Of a stretch of DNA of 64,000 nt, positions 40,301-52,500 are shown piece by piece. The position numbers were made by a program, and so were the translations under genes. Origin of the DNA: Trichoplax adhaerens (Eukaryota > Placozoa > Uniplacotomia > Trichoplacea > Trichoplacidae). Location: assembly GCF_000150275.1 (NCBI RefSeq), contig NW_002060955.1, positions 937,225-1,001,224 on the forward strand, in the 5' to 3' direction. The notes below the pieces were generated by a model. That model was not told the DNA's origin and did no database searches. It was given only the letters and a program-made list of their open reading frames with translations. How positions within the stretch are numbered: position 1 is the first letter of the stretch; every line of letters starts with the position of its first letter.

Positions 40301-43300
40301 CTTAGCCAATGATAAATTCTTGGCAAGCATTTATGCTTATGATACCATTAGTAATGGATTTACTTACCTCTGGATCACTATAGTATATGAAGCTGGTAGT
40401 TACGGATTTCGAAATACCAATAGCAGGCTTTACTTTTATATCAGCGTAAAATCGGGTATTATTAACAATACTTGCATTAGATAACACTGATAGATCGATA
40501 GCTACTCTAAAAGTAGTACTGACAATCTCTTCTACCTGTATACTATTAGAAACAAGGCGCAGATTGATACTAGATTGCCAGTTAAGATTGGAAACATTTG
40601 ATGGTATCAATTTTACTGGAAATATGGATGAAATATTGATGCTTTGATCAGTTTCTGTTACAGTCATATTATTCACAGATAGCATTCCTTTTCCTAATTG
40701 AAAAGGAAGATTCACTGAAATGGTTAAGTTATTAGTAGACGATTTTGGAAGAGCAATATCAGCATTGATAGTGATGTTTTCGCCAGATGTAAGCACTGTT
40801 GTATTAGTGTTAGCAGTGATGTTCAAAGTGTTTGTGGTGTTGATTGTTGTAGATAGTAGCATGCTTGATATTTGCTCACCATTTATTGTAAGGTATTTGA
40901 CGTATACCTTGGGCTGTATGCTACCGAAATAGCCGAAATAAGGCGTTAGTAAGATTGATATTGAGCCAGAAACAGTAGAGCCTATGTCCACGATGTCAAT
41001 GTTACCGTAAATCTGTTTGGTGTCCTGAAATATATAATAAAGATAGGGCGTACACATTTGAGGCTGTGTGGTCAGGGAATAATTGAAGGTATTAGGCACT
41101 GTTGTAATAGCATCGGAACCAAAATAAGTAATATTAAATTGATAGATGGGTGTTATGCCGGTATTGACAGCAGTGTAATTATAGAGTAAAATATCCCCAG
41201 CATTATAGTTCAAATTTGTATCGTTGAGGCTTTGTAGCGTGAGAGTAACTGTAGGTGGTGCCTAGAAGTGCATAAAATAGAGTAAGTTGTTAGATTTTAG
41301 TTGCATCGGATTTAACAATAATTGTCGGTAAAGTATAGCTATTGCGAGGTAACGGGCTGATCTCAGAACAATTTGAAAGCAATTAAGAAAAGTATAAAAA
41401 TAAGTTTAGTAAAATCAAATAAACCTATCGGTACGATTTTAGTATTTTTAAGCCTGATGGGTTATAAATTAAAATCAGAATAATACATATTGAAGGCACT
41501 CCTCAAAAATTTTTTGGAAATATTGGAATTATGCACAGTGCTTTATCAACGAACAAGAAATTTAAAATTTACAAATTGCAGTATGTCGTAGTCACTATGA
41601 CATCATATCAAATCATTTGTTAGAACAACCACATTAATAAGCATTTGAGCATTACAGGAAGAGCTAAACTTAAAATTAGAATTTTAATTTTCTTATAAGC
41701 ACTTATTGGTTAGAACAAAATCTTTACTAAAGTCAAATTAGTGGACAGTTTTGAGACTTTTGTTTTAAAAATTTTAACCTCTCACGATATCAACTAACCT
41801 CTTGGCGAACTGTATTGAAAATTGTCAGACCATGCATGCCAGTCCAAATTGTTTCATTTAACGTAATAACACTGACAGCTATCCATTGCGTGCTGTTATT
41901 AATAACATATGTAGTATTTAAATAGGTTAGCGTTAAAGTGGATAGTAATTTGTCCGTTAGCAACATTTACTCCTTGCTGCAATTCAGTACTTTCTGTATT
42001 CGTTACATTACCTATCACATCAACAATAAGTAAATAAGATAATTAATATTTTAACATAGGTACTCTGTTATCTGATAGAGGCATCACGTTTATCAGTATT
42101 TATTCACCTAAATCTAATGTAATCCGATCGGCTTGTCCTCCTGAGAACGCGCTATGGAAGATTGCTTTCGACGAATCGCTTATTACGACAGGTGTTACTG
42201 CAGAACCAACACTAGCTATTTCCAATGTATCCATTTGGACTTGTGTATGATTACATATTGGCAAAGCATCGATTTCAATTGAAATTGGCACAGTACCATT
42301 TCCCAATTGAACAACCAGTTCATAAGATATTTGTTGACCTGCTTCAACAGTGGTAATGTTGCGGATAGGCTGCAGTTCGATTGACGGCATTGTAGGATCC
42401 TATAATTAATCATAATTAGTCTTACTAAAACCTGTTACAGAATATTAGTTATTGTAATAAATGCTCGATAAGGTAAATTAATTGTGTTGGTTATACGTTA
42501 TTGATACTCAGTATCTTTACGCAAATATTAGGATTGATACATGATATTGAGTATTTTTTGGACTGGGAGTTAATCTTATAGAAGAGTTAAGATATTATAG
42601 TATTAAGATATTAGTATAAGATCATTAGCTTATAATACCTATAAATACCCTGACCACATCAAAAAACAATCTAAATGGCTCATGATATCTATTCTGAATT
42701 TCCAATATCTTGTTTGTAGTTTAACATTTTAGTATTTTACTGATGCTTTAATCGTTTTTAAACTAAAGAATAGAACTAGGTCGCAGACATGAAAGTTCTT
42801 CACTAGCGGTTAGATTTTAGAAACAAATTTTAGGAAATGCCGTATATCACATAAATTGCCGCTGATATAGAATCGTAAGTAGAAATTTGCAAGTTAAGTT
42901 AGTATATCACAGATTAGAATCTATCCAACACAGTTTTTAATATTTTGCTCATTTATTTTGTAATGGACGCGTATTTATAATTGAATGGTCGCTTAATACG
43001 TATAATTTCTCATGCATTCAGAGGTAAAGTTAACATAATCTTTAGAATATAATATTCGAAACGCAAAAGGAATGGATCGTTTCGGGGTTCATCTAAATTT
43101 AAAATTTAAGACGATGTGATAGATTTCTTGATATAGCTGTAAAATCAAGCAAGTGTCCGCCTTGCTGAAACTAGTATATCGTATTAGTAAATTTCAATTT
43201 CATGATAATTATTTCAACATTAGATTCCGATGTTACTATCAATGTTGATTAATCAATACCGTAATATGTACAGTATATCAGTAACGATTTCTAATTTAAG

Positions 43301-44429
43301 AATTTTTTAGTAATTGACTATTCGAACCGTTTCGCTGATATTAAAAGTTGCAGATCTACTGCTTAATGGAGTTAAAGGTTTATGATCTCTTAACAGTGTT
43401 ATAAGTATGCATTAAGTTACTGTTTATTATAAAGTAAACCTACAATTGATAGCGGAAGACTTCGTTTCCAGCGGTGATGGACTTGCTGCCTTTCGTCTTC
43501 ATATTGATAGTAAACGTATAATTTAAGGGTTATTGGTAGCCGAGTATTCTCTGTGCCTTCTTCGACGCCAATTAGTAGTTTATCTTGATAGCGATGTATT
43601 AGCTGTTTATCTATTTTGTAGTAAATTTCTCCCGTTTGAGGATTAATTCGAAATGGTGAATTTTCGTCGACGATGAAATATTTTAAATTTTGACAGCCGC
43701 AAGAGTTTTCGCAGTTATAATTAGGTTGTATTTGAAAGAAAGCTTGTCCATGCTGCAAAGTTTGGATCGATAAACTGGTATAGAAGGTGCTATTCTTAAT
43801 TGCTACAATTAATTTTCAGTAAGGATGTTGTAAGTTAATATATACATATATATACAAGTTTAATCCTCTCAAAATTTTTGGCACAATTTAGCTCAATATG
43901 GATGCTGCATTAATCTATTATTCTTATTTAAAATACTATGGCGATTTAATACTTATAATACCTGACAATTGGCAATTTTCTCCTATGAAGCAGTTATTGC
44001 AAATACATTTGCCGTTTATACATCTTCCGTGAATACATTCCTGATCAATCGTTCTATCAACGGCAATTTTACGCAAAAATAAAATAAGAGGTTACAGGAT
44101 TTCAGCGTTGTTGTTACGGGAATTAGATATTTCTTACTTATAGCAGGAATTGTTACAAATATCACATTTTTCCGCAAAAGTACTTTCGTCTTCGTTTAGG
44201 ATCTTTCGGCAATTACATTTTTCTGAACAAGTACTAAGTTTATTTACATGGCATATTTCACTGGCGAAGGCTGTCAAATAAAGTTAAAATAAGCAAAATT
44301 TCATTTCACTTATATTGAAAATGATACTAGTAATTAAATATTGTCGTCTAGTTTTGATATAGATTACTTACTTGGTGAGTTAATGTAGATAATTAATAAG
44401 AGTAGCAAAGATCGAAAAAAGTAAGTCAT
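34398..44429 (-). CDS. Large secreted or surface protein: EGF-like, cadherin-like, Ig-like repeats, mucin segment
   Basis: Minus strand, exons 5' to 3': 44372-44429, 44138-44270, 43962-44053, 43444-43802, 42108-42399, 41799-42011, 40368-41261, 39075-40141, 38316-38810, 37900-38199, 36598-36772, 36321-36498, 36165-36224, 34586-34825, 34398-34471; about 1,543 codons. Phases agree at all junctions except around 41799-42011 (frame break, see findings). Order: signal peptide (MTYFFRSLLLLLIIYINS); Cys-rich part; one EGF-like unit (CIHGRCINGKCICNNC); a cadherin-like stretch (YFIVDENSPFRINPQTGEI); a furin-type RWKR site; several Ig-like beta repeats of a DUF11-like pattern (for example AGQQISYELVVQLGN, SGENITINADIALP, TVDYTIRIQHSTVSNW); a long Ser/Thr-rich segment; more repeats. 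Many N-glycosylation sites; no transmembrane helix seen, so probably secreted or matrix-bound. The last exon is uncertain: a gtacgt donor inside it could lead further. Not recognised as a named family. Confidence 0.8.
39475..40141 (-). other. Mucin-like Ser/Thr-rich segment
   Basis: The first part of exon 39075-40141 encodes about 200 residues dominated by Ser, Thr, Ala and Asn, including several NTT/NST sites, with no cysteine. It then switches at WPLYIVQPATEAPTPSG to a folded beta-type domain. Such segments are usually heavily O-glycosylated, extended stalks between globular repeats. Confidence 0.75.
43462..43473 (-). other. Furin-type cleavage site RWKR|S
   Basis: Codons for R-W-K-R followed by Ser, right after a Tyr/Asp/Glu-rich segment that closes the cadherin-like domain. 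The R-x-K-R motif is the classical proprotein convertase consensus, and classical cadherins lose their prodomain at such a site. It would separate the EGF/cadherin-like head from the repeat region. Confidence 0.55.
43962..44270 (-). other. Cys-rich N-terminal region and EGF-like unit
   Basis: Exon 44138-44270 has eight cysteines (pattern C-x6-C-x3-C-x-C, then C-x2-C-x3-C), and exon 43962-44053 carries ECIHGRCINGKCICNNC with GENC at its end. The CxxGxCxCxxC spacing matches tenascin/integrin-type EGF-like units, which fold with disulfides outside the cell. Confidence 0.75.
44372..44429 (-). other. Signal-peptide exon and start codon
   Basis: ATG at 44429-44427 is followed by a basic residue at position 6 and a Leu/Ile core of about ten residues, then polar NSP; the exon ends at a gtaagt donor in phase 1. 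The next exon begins TFASEIC, a plausible cleavage region. This marks the product as entering the secretory pathway. Confidence 0.82.
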
Positions 44430-47400
44430 TTCGAAAAGCTAGATAAGATGTTCATTAATAGCGAAAGAATTCCGTAAGCCAATTTACAGTTCAAAAATAG
44501 TAGCAATCAGAGAAAAATGCCATTGCCACAAAATAAGTATATCGCGGTGCACCTGCCAGCTAGGAATATTATTAATTCATGACGATCGCTAAAACAAATC
44601 ATAATTAATGCATAACCCAGTAATACAGATAGAAATTCTTTTCATTTACGCATTGAAACCTTTGAAAAATAAATTAAATGTTGATAATAAATGCTTTAGA
44701 TTACGATAGAATTTAAATAATATTAAAATTTCAAGAATAAGTAGATTGAAACTATAAGCTACAAATTTCGACATATTTGATGATGTATTTGTGAAACTAA
44801 TTTGCTAGTTTTCTGGTATTTATAGCCTAAAATTTTCTTTTTCATTCTTTTCGTAAGCAGTAATTTTATAGTAAGATAGATTTCCGCGCGTCTTAAATTT
44901 AAAATATTATATCTCGGTTTCAAAAATTTCATCGCATAATTTTATAAAGTATCAGCTTTTTTAGACTTATTTATTACCAAATAAATCTTCTATAAATAAT
45001 TGATTGAATAAGCATTTAGTTTCATTTATTAGTCTGTAGGTGAGAACGACTAGACGGTATCAAATTAGATGAATTCTTAAGAGAATTGCAATCATTGTCC
45101 ATGCAATTACTGTTTAAAGTAGGTAGGTAGCAAATGAAGAACTGTTTACATTAAATTGCCATACGTAATTTTACCTCAGATAGTACGATAAATTGAAGTG
45201 TGCATTATACGATATAAAAGCATATAGGTACGTATATAAATGTATTGATATTAATAATCTTTACTTTAGATGTTCACAGTTCTTTGGATTTCGAGCAAAC
45301 TTGTGACAATACGTAAGTTTTATTCATCTATATAAAGAAACGATAGAGAACTACACAAAATTTACCTATGAATTCCTGCTATTTCCTACGACTAACATCT
45401 ATCCTGTAAAATATAACGGACAAGAAATGTTAGTGGATAAAACTATTAATTTGGGAAATGAATGTTTACATCAATTATTACAAACTAGGAATAATTACCA
45501 GTAACGCAATAAATTAAGATAATTAATATTTCATTCCGCCTAATTAAAAATTCGGCTTTAACTTAATCTATCTTTTAAATAGCCAAAATTTATAGGCTCA
45601 TATGATACAATTCACTTATCAAGTGGCTCATCAATCCGCCGTAGGAATGAAGATTAACTCTGTTAATGTATTCTGTTAATATAAACCATTGTAAAGCTAC
45701 GCTCCTAGCAAACGAATGAATACGCTACTATTTACATATTATTCTACAACAAAGTTTAGTGGTTGCAATTAATGCTATTCTAGGCCTAGTTTGTTAATTT
45801 GAATTTTGCTTGGTAAAATTTTTTTAAAAGGGAAATTGCTTTACCAAGCATTTCCATCAATATGAATATTTGACACTAGCAAATGCTGATATAACCTTTC
45901 GCTACGTTGGCTCGTAGAAAAGGAATTTTAAATTACCAGCAGCTACTTTTATAACATAACGAGCATGGGTATGCAGATAGCAATAGGATGAAGCTAAAAA
46001 GTGGCTATAAGATCTAATACAAAAACGTGTATAGTTAGATGTAACCGTTTAAATGATTCAATTCGCTTTGCCGAAGTAAGTTTTGGTAAGCTGTTTCAGC
46101 CAACAGAACGTTAAGGTTTGCTGTTTAGAGTCCAATTGATTTTAGTCGTTAGAACTATTTTTGTAGTCTATAATATACATAACATATAGTTATATAATCT
46201 TGTGGATGCTCTCTGCAATGAAGATTTTAAACAAGATTGATTGAACCGTCGTATTTCGGGATTTCAATATTGTTCCCGTTAGGGCTTTCTCGACCAGAAA
46301 TAGATATTGTTTTGCTTTCAAATAAGATACTACCTTGCTGAAGGCAAGAAATAGTAAGTAGACCTGAATCATCAGATAGAGAATATGTAAGGCTAACAAT
46401 AATTTAGATACGTTTAGTATACAAAAACTTCAAGTTGCACAACGATTTCTATTCCCAACTAAGAATATCGCTTGTTAATTTATTGTTATGATGGGAATCC
46501 TTGTCAAATACGGTAAATATCCTTTAACGCTGGTCATTCCACTTTATCCCTTGGCGAGGTTATGACCACAACGAAGCATACTTATATAGGGTACTTTAGC
46601 ATCTGCTAATACAGCTTATAATTAACATGCTAGATATTGGTATAGACAATGAACCGGTCATAAATGACAAAAAAGAACATGCTGATTGATTACTGTTTAC
46701 AATATATCCTTTTACATTTAGTCACAAAGTATAGAATCCCATTCTCTGTCATGTAAAAATTCATATTTTAAGGTGTTTTGTAGGGAAAAGATTTGATCAT
46801 GCTAGCCAAGAGTTAAAAATATTGCACAGTAAGCCTGTTTATTAGGTTTATACTCGACATTTACCTGCAGTATGACTCTATTTATTGACGATGTCCTGAT
46901 AGTCAGGATGCTACAGTAAGCCACTAACTAGTCTCTTTTGGATAAAACTGAACTCAAATTTTATTGAAAACCAGTTAATATCAAGTGAAAGTACATAAAC
47001 ATTAAAATCATTTCTTATCAGTATATAGATAGTATTACCAAACTATACAGTTATTTTAATGATTCAGTAAATATAATAGATATGATAAAATCCTTCTAAT
47101 AAGATATCTAAGAAACTAGTTTAGGGCTACTATGTAAAAGTTACTCCGTGGCAGCACTTTAATTTACATTTATAACCCTACACTAGTTTAATTAATTCAA
47201 GATTACCATGTGATACGCTGTTGTAGATGAATACCTAGATAAAGTGTCTCAAAAATAGCTTTTATGATACACTAATAAACTATATCACACTAGGGAACAT
47301 TTATTCTCGCGCTTAGGAAATTGCGTGTCTATTAGCAAATACTACATACGTATAGTAGTTAGGTAATGAATATTGCCTGACCTTACTAACAAAGTAGTAA

Positions 47401-48721
47401 AGTTAAAAACCTCTAATTAATACAATTTATGACGACAATTGGATCCTTAGATGGTCATAAGACGTTGACATTTATAAATTTGTTTATTTGAATAAGATTA
47501 TATCTGAAGAACTTGCAACATTTCTGCATATTTTCTCTGTCTGTAGCTCCGCCTATTCCTTCCTTCCAATCCTATTCGTATAAGGTTTATTGCGCTACCA
47601 CAGAGTTTTTAACGAGTCCTATGCAGTATATGATCGCCGATACTGAACGCTATCATGAAACATAAATTTAATTTAGCTACAGCTGCATTTCTACATAAGT
47701 TAATAAATAAATTTAAAATCAATGGTTCCGTATGAGATTAACAGTTAACACAAAGGGATCTTAGCTAGCTACGAACTTTCAAAATTGAAATCCTAGAAAA
47801 TTTCTTTAATTTCTTATCCAAAATTCATAGAATTTTATGCCTCACTAATCACCTGGTGTTTCTATCAATATTTTTACTTTTATTTATTATTTTTAAATCA
47901 CCAGCGAATTTTAATTATATTGATTACTCATAGATTTGTATTAAAGTTTATAATAGATGGAGGGAAAAAGCTTGACCATCAAGTAAGAAATTAACGCTTA
48001 AAACACCTTGATTTGCGTAGTAAAAGGACGATGGTGTCTACTTGATCTCACCTTCTATCCTTCTATATGGAAAGGTTCCTAACTACTGTATGTGCCAATA
48101 GCATTATAGTTTACCAATGTGATTAGAAATGTGTGATTCGGTATATCTTGCGATATAATTTTTAAGCAAATATTTTATAAAAAGCTCCAGTGACGCTGAT
48201 ATCGCAAGATGATCACACCTAAAGACTTAGGATTTAATCCTCTAAAATATTTGATATCGCCAGCACATTTGCATAATTTTATGATATTGACGATAGCAAT
48301 CTATTCAGTATTGCAGCATGCGATGACGCCCTAGGATCAAAGTCAACAAGTTATCACTAGTACTTGCATCCAGAAAAGCAAATAGGCCACAGTAAAAATA
48401 CCCTAACTATTACTGAGTTTACTCTCATTGCAGACATCAATTTGGGCGTTGTATTAGGCTTTGAATTAAATTGGGTAAGAAATTCGTAGATATAATTCTA
48501 AATTCTTTAAAATACAAATCGCTATCTACATCAGACCATACTGGTTACTACGAATATTTTTCGATTTTTTTCTCCTTTAGCTCATATAAAATTGTTTAGT
48601 TTTCACTTAATTTTATCCGTACGTAGTTAATATATTTAACGTGGCTTCAAATTAGCTTTCAACTTTCATAACGAAGTTTGATCACGTTTGAATTTTAATT
48701 TTATAGAAAAAAAAAAACATA
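44430..48721. other. Divergent intergenic region
   Basis: Separates the minus-strand extracellular-protein gene from the plus-strand coiled-coil gene, so it should contain both promoters. I recognise no RNA gene or repeat. The one coding-like piece, 46225-46394 on the minus strand, is described separately. The 55 bases just upstream of 48722 end in a run of A residues next to the start codon. Confidence 0.4.
46225..46394 (-). CDS. Possible isolated exon, unidentified
   Basis: Reading on the minus strand after an acceptor at 46395-46396, a 56-codon frame ends in a stop near 46225. It has a beta-rich, balanced composition (YSLSDDSGLLTISC, SISGRESPNGNNIEIP) that looks like real protein. A second frame in the same stretch is also open (46190-46399) but reads as hydrophobic noise. 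No partner exon to the right was found, so this may be a terminal exon of an unseen gene, a remnant, or chance. Function unknown. Confidence 0.3.
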
Positions 48722-49513
48722 ATGGACAACGGCTATTCACACAGAATTACTGATTTACGGAAACAACTGAGCACACTAACTGAACAATTAGATAGCTCGG
48801 AAAAAATGCCAGCATCGAAATGCAAACAGCTAACACTCAGCTTAAAAGAAGTTATTAGTTTGGCTAAGGAATTACAGGATGATATCAATGAAGATTCAAG
48901 GAAAGCGGAAGATATCAGTAAGGGCTTGGAATTCGATATGACAAGCTGTGAAAAACGATTAAAACATTTAAGAGCTGAATTAGATAAAGCTAACACCGGA
49001 ATCGAGCAGAAGGAAGAACTTGTTCAGCAAAAGTTAGCTACATTGGAAGGTACCAGAACTAGAGCAGAGGAAATGCACCAAGGATTAGAGGGGATTGATG
49101 AAGAAGAAAATAAACTTCGCGATCAGTGTCGGAGTGAAAAGCAAAATTTAGATCGAGCTGAAATTGCCGTAGAAGGGCTTAATCGCAGTTTGCAAGCGTT
49201 ACAATTTCGCATGGACCGAATTAAATCCAGACGAATGACGGCTGAAGAGAAATTGGGTCGTTATGGTGATGATACCGATGGAGCAAAGTTATCCAAACGG
49301 GCACCTAACGATAATGATTCCGAATCTCAGCAAGGAAATTTCGAAGAAGCTGAAACATCTATGAATGAACTAATTGATAAATTAGCAAAAATAATGAGAC
49401 GTTGGGAAGAATTGGAACGAAGAAAGAAATTCTTGCAACTTCAAATTGATAGGGTACAAGAAATAACGGATAATATTAAAACTAAAGTTTCCGATATTGA
49501 TGCCCAATTGTAA
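48722..49513 (+). CDS. Intronless coiled-coil protein, 263 residues
   Basis: ATG at 48722 follows an A-rich leader and opens a 263-codon frame without introns, ending at TAA 49511-49513. No signal peptide or membrane segment is visible. The product is highly charged (Glu, Lys, Arg, Asp, Gln), and hydrophobic heptads suggest coiled coil over roughly residues 5-185 and again from about 215 to the end. A polar break (residues about 188-215: GDDTDGAKL, PNDNDSESQQG) separates the two. Length and style resemble tropomyosin-like or axonemal/centrosomal coiled-coil proteins, but tropomyosin's signature start is absent and I cannot name a family. It stands alone: the dynein gene starts 5.2 kb downstream on the same strand. 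Single-exon structure contrasts with the other genes here and could reflect retroposition. Confidence 0.82.
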   Translation: MDNGYSHRITDLRKQLSTLTEQLDSSEKMPASKCKQLTLSLKEVISLAKELQDDINEDSRKAEDISKGLEFDMTSCEKRLKHLRAELDKANTGIEQKEELVQQKLATLEGTRTRAEEMHQGLEGIDEEENKLRDQCRSEKQNLDRAEIAVEGLNRSLQALQFRMDRIKSRRMTAEEKLGRYGDDTDGAKLSKRAPNDNDSESQQGNFEEAETSMNELIDKLAKIMRRWEELERRKKFLQLQIDRVQEITDNIKTKVSDIDAQL

Positions 49514-52500
49514 AACACTACCATGAAGTTCTTGCTATAGTCAGTTATTGTTTTACAAAACTTCTTACGATTAATTGATATTCGTCAAGCATAAATTATC
49601 TCGAGATTAATGAAATCTTTGAATCAAGACTGACAAAATACGCAATATCTTTGTAGCATGTTTAACGATAATTTCGTAGCGTAGTTATTGGTATTAGTTT
49701 TTTACTGCTTATTTCTAACTTCGCTATTTTTATTTGTACTTGAAAAATTTATTCGTGGGATTTTTGACTGATATTGAAATTTATAAGCTCGAGCTTTAAT
49801 TCTTTAATTCATACGTTTTGATACTTTTGCAGCCACAGTAGAATCCGATATTTCTGTAATCTACTGTTATAACCGAGCATATTCAAAGCTCATGATTTGT
49901 TAATCAAATGTGATTAGATAGAAGTAGAATTTAGCTTTATAAATGCTTCATGAAATTAAACCAATTACCTCGCAAAGCTAAAAAAAGTCCTTTATTTTCA
50001 AGCAATATCGTAATGAATGCATTAGTACTGACCACTTACACTAATATTGATACGATCTGCAAAGCTAAGTGCAGCACTAGTCGCTGGATTATTAAATCTT
50101 ATCGTTTAGGGGTCGAAACTTGCAATAAAATTTCTTTCAAAAATATAAAAGTCAATTTGATTATTGTAAATAATTTAGTGATAAAAGGTAATTGGATACC
50201 AGGCAAATAGTAGATTACCAGTGCATTTTGCGGTCTGCATCTTTTTTAAAGCACAGCAGTGTAATAGTGTTATCTTAAGGTTGTGTATTTCTTATAGCTT
50301 CCTTCGAAGCGGTATCGTAAGCCAAACTTCGACCTAAGATATCCCCGTCACTTTCTGATTACATTAATAATTTACTTTTATCTGCATTGAAGTATTAGTG
50401 AAGACGAACAAAAATTGCGGATGATTTGAGAGTAATGGTAGACAATTTAATTATTATTGAAAATGCATATACCAACTGTAGAGCCTTGACTTCATTGCTT
50501 CGTAAAGTATGAAGTGAGGAAGTAGTATTTTACAGATCTATTATGAGGTAAAGATCTTACTGTAAAATTATAGTTTATTCCTTTTTGCACTTACATTTTG
50601 AAATTATTCCAATTTTGTAATAAGTAATTTTTAAGCAAATTACAATTTGGGTCTTAAAATGAGATTGAATGAATAGCTGTCCAAGCCTATTTTAATGTCT
50701 GGTTATAAAGGCTACAGAGGTGAAGAAAAGCTTCAATCAAAGATACTTAGCTTTAGGCCGAAGTTGGAGATTACCTGGAAAATGTTTAAGCGATACCAAC
50801 TTATTCATCTATTTTTATTATCATAAGTAGTTAAAGTAGGTAAATTAATCGATGTAAATATAACTTGCTGCAGGAGACGTTCTCTATTAGTGTTAAAGAA
50901 ATTCGCGACACCGTTTTGCATAAGGCTTCTCTTATAAAAATAGTATTATTTGGATTACAAGAGGTATTGTTCAAGCCACAAATAATTTTCAGTAAGGAAT
51001 TTACAACCAAAAACTGAACTTCAATATCAGTCAAACAGGTTTTAAAGATGAAAGTTAAATTATTGGAAACATGATTCTCTGTTGCATACAAGGACATTAA
51101 ATAAAGGCAGTAAATATATAAGATTTAAACAATAGTTGGGCCATTGGCCTATTTCTGGTTTATCCATAACTTTAGAATGACTTTATCATATCTTTATATA
51201 GAATCTATAGGTAGCACAGATCGAAAGAAGAGTACCTAGTACTCTTTTTACGCTATTCATATCCTATTGAGGTGTATGCTTTAGTAAGTACCGCATGCGG
51301 TATCTTAATGTAGAAATTTCAAAATTGTGGTCACTCGTACATCTAGTACGAATAAGTGAATAAAAAATGCTGTCTCATCACTTAGCAGGCTTAGTTATTT
51401 GAGGTTTAAGTGCAATTAAACTTCAAATATGGAACGCTTGAATAATTATATTGTGGAATCAAACACAATGTCGTTAGATGAGCATAAACGAATTCATACT
51501 AAGCAAAATGATGATAAGCAAGAATGCATGTGCTAGAATATGCAAAATCTCAACATCACAAGCGGCCATGATTCAATTCATGTTGTATTTAAGAATATAG
51601 TACTCATATAGTGTCTATCAGATTATGCAAATTAGATCTTTAAAGTATTCACACCTAAAATAGTGTTACGTTTGTAATACTGAATATAACATTATAAGTC
51701 CTGTGTTTTAACGAGATCACACGGACCCAAGTTCAGAATGTACTAGATATTTGTTTTCGTTGCAAAGGGTAATACCAACTGTATGTTATCTGTTTGATGA
51801 GTATAAATGCGTTTGGATTGTAAAATAAAAGGGGATTTTTGTTGCAGGTCGTTTGCGAGCGTATTATTGTGGCGCAGTAGCTAGTTTATTGCTGAGATCT
51901 ACGTCCATTTTTGGATTGTTACGTTGTAGAATAACAAATAGTAACTTAAGTCAGTTACCGTATACGCTGACCAAAAAGTGACTTGAAAATGAATACTATG
52001 ATATTATGTTGTCATAATGTAAGATACAGTATGATCAAATTAGATATGATCAAACTAGACTGAACCGTGCTGGTCTAAATCAGATGAAATCCTTGACATA
52101 CCCTATGCAATAAAGTATTTTACCCCTGGATTAGTAATTTAACTCAGTTACCGCATATATATGTCGTTTACTGTATAGATAATCGGTCATTTTGCAAACG
52201 ATTATATCATTGTTATAGATCTTCTTTGTAACAAGAAACCGGGTCTTAAACACTATCTTCACTAGTACTTGTGTTCCCAATTAACTTAGGGACCTATCGT
52301 AGTTGAACTAACTCTCAGCTACACAAAAAGCTACTATTGAGTAATAGGTTTAACTACTTTACTTTATTTTCGTTAACCTTAGTCGTAAAATGTACTAAAG
52401 AAAAACGTAAGAATATTCTTAGCAATAATAGTCAAAAGATCCTGCAAATGACTAACTGGAACTGAGAAGCTAAGCTAGTGCTCCGCTTCTTATAGTCTCG

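Noticed and set aside
48733-48996. Minus-strand 87-codon frame
   Set aside because: Antisense shadow of the coiled-coil gene.
49950-50210. Plus-strand 86-codon frame after the coiled-coil gene
   Set aside because: No domain, no neighbouring exon; probably chance.
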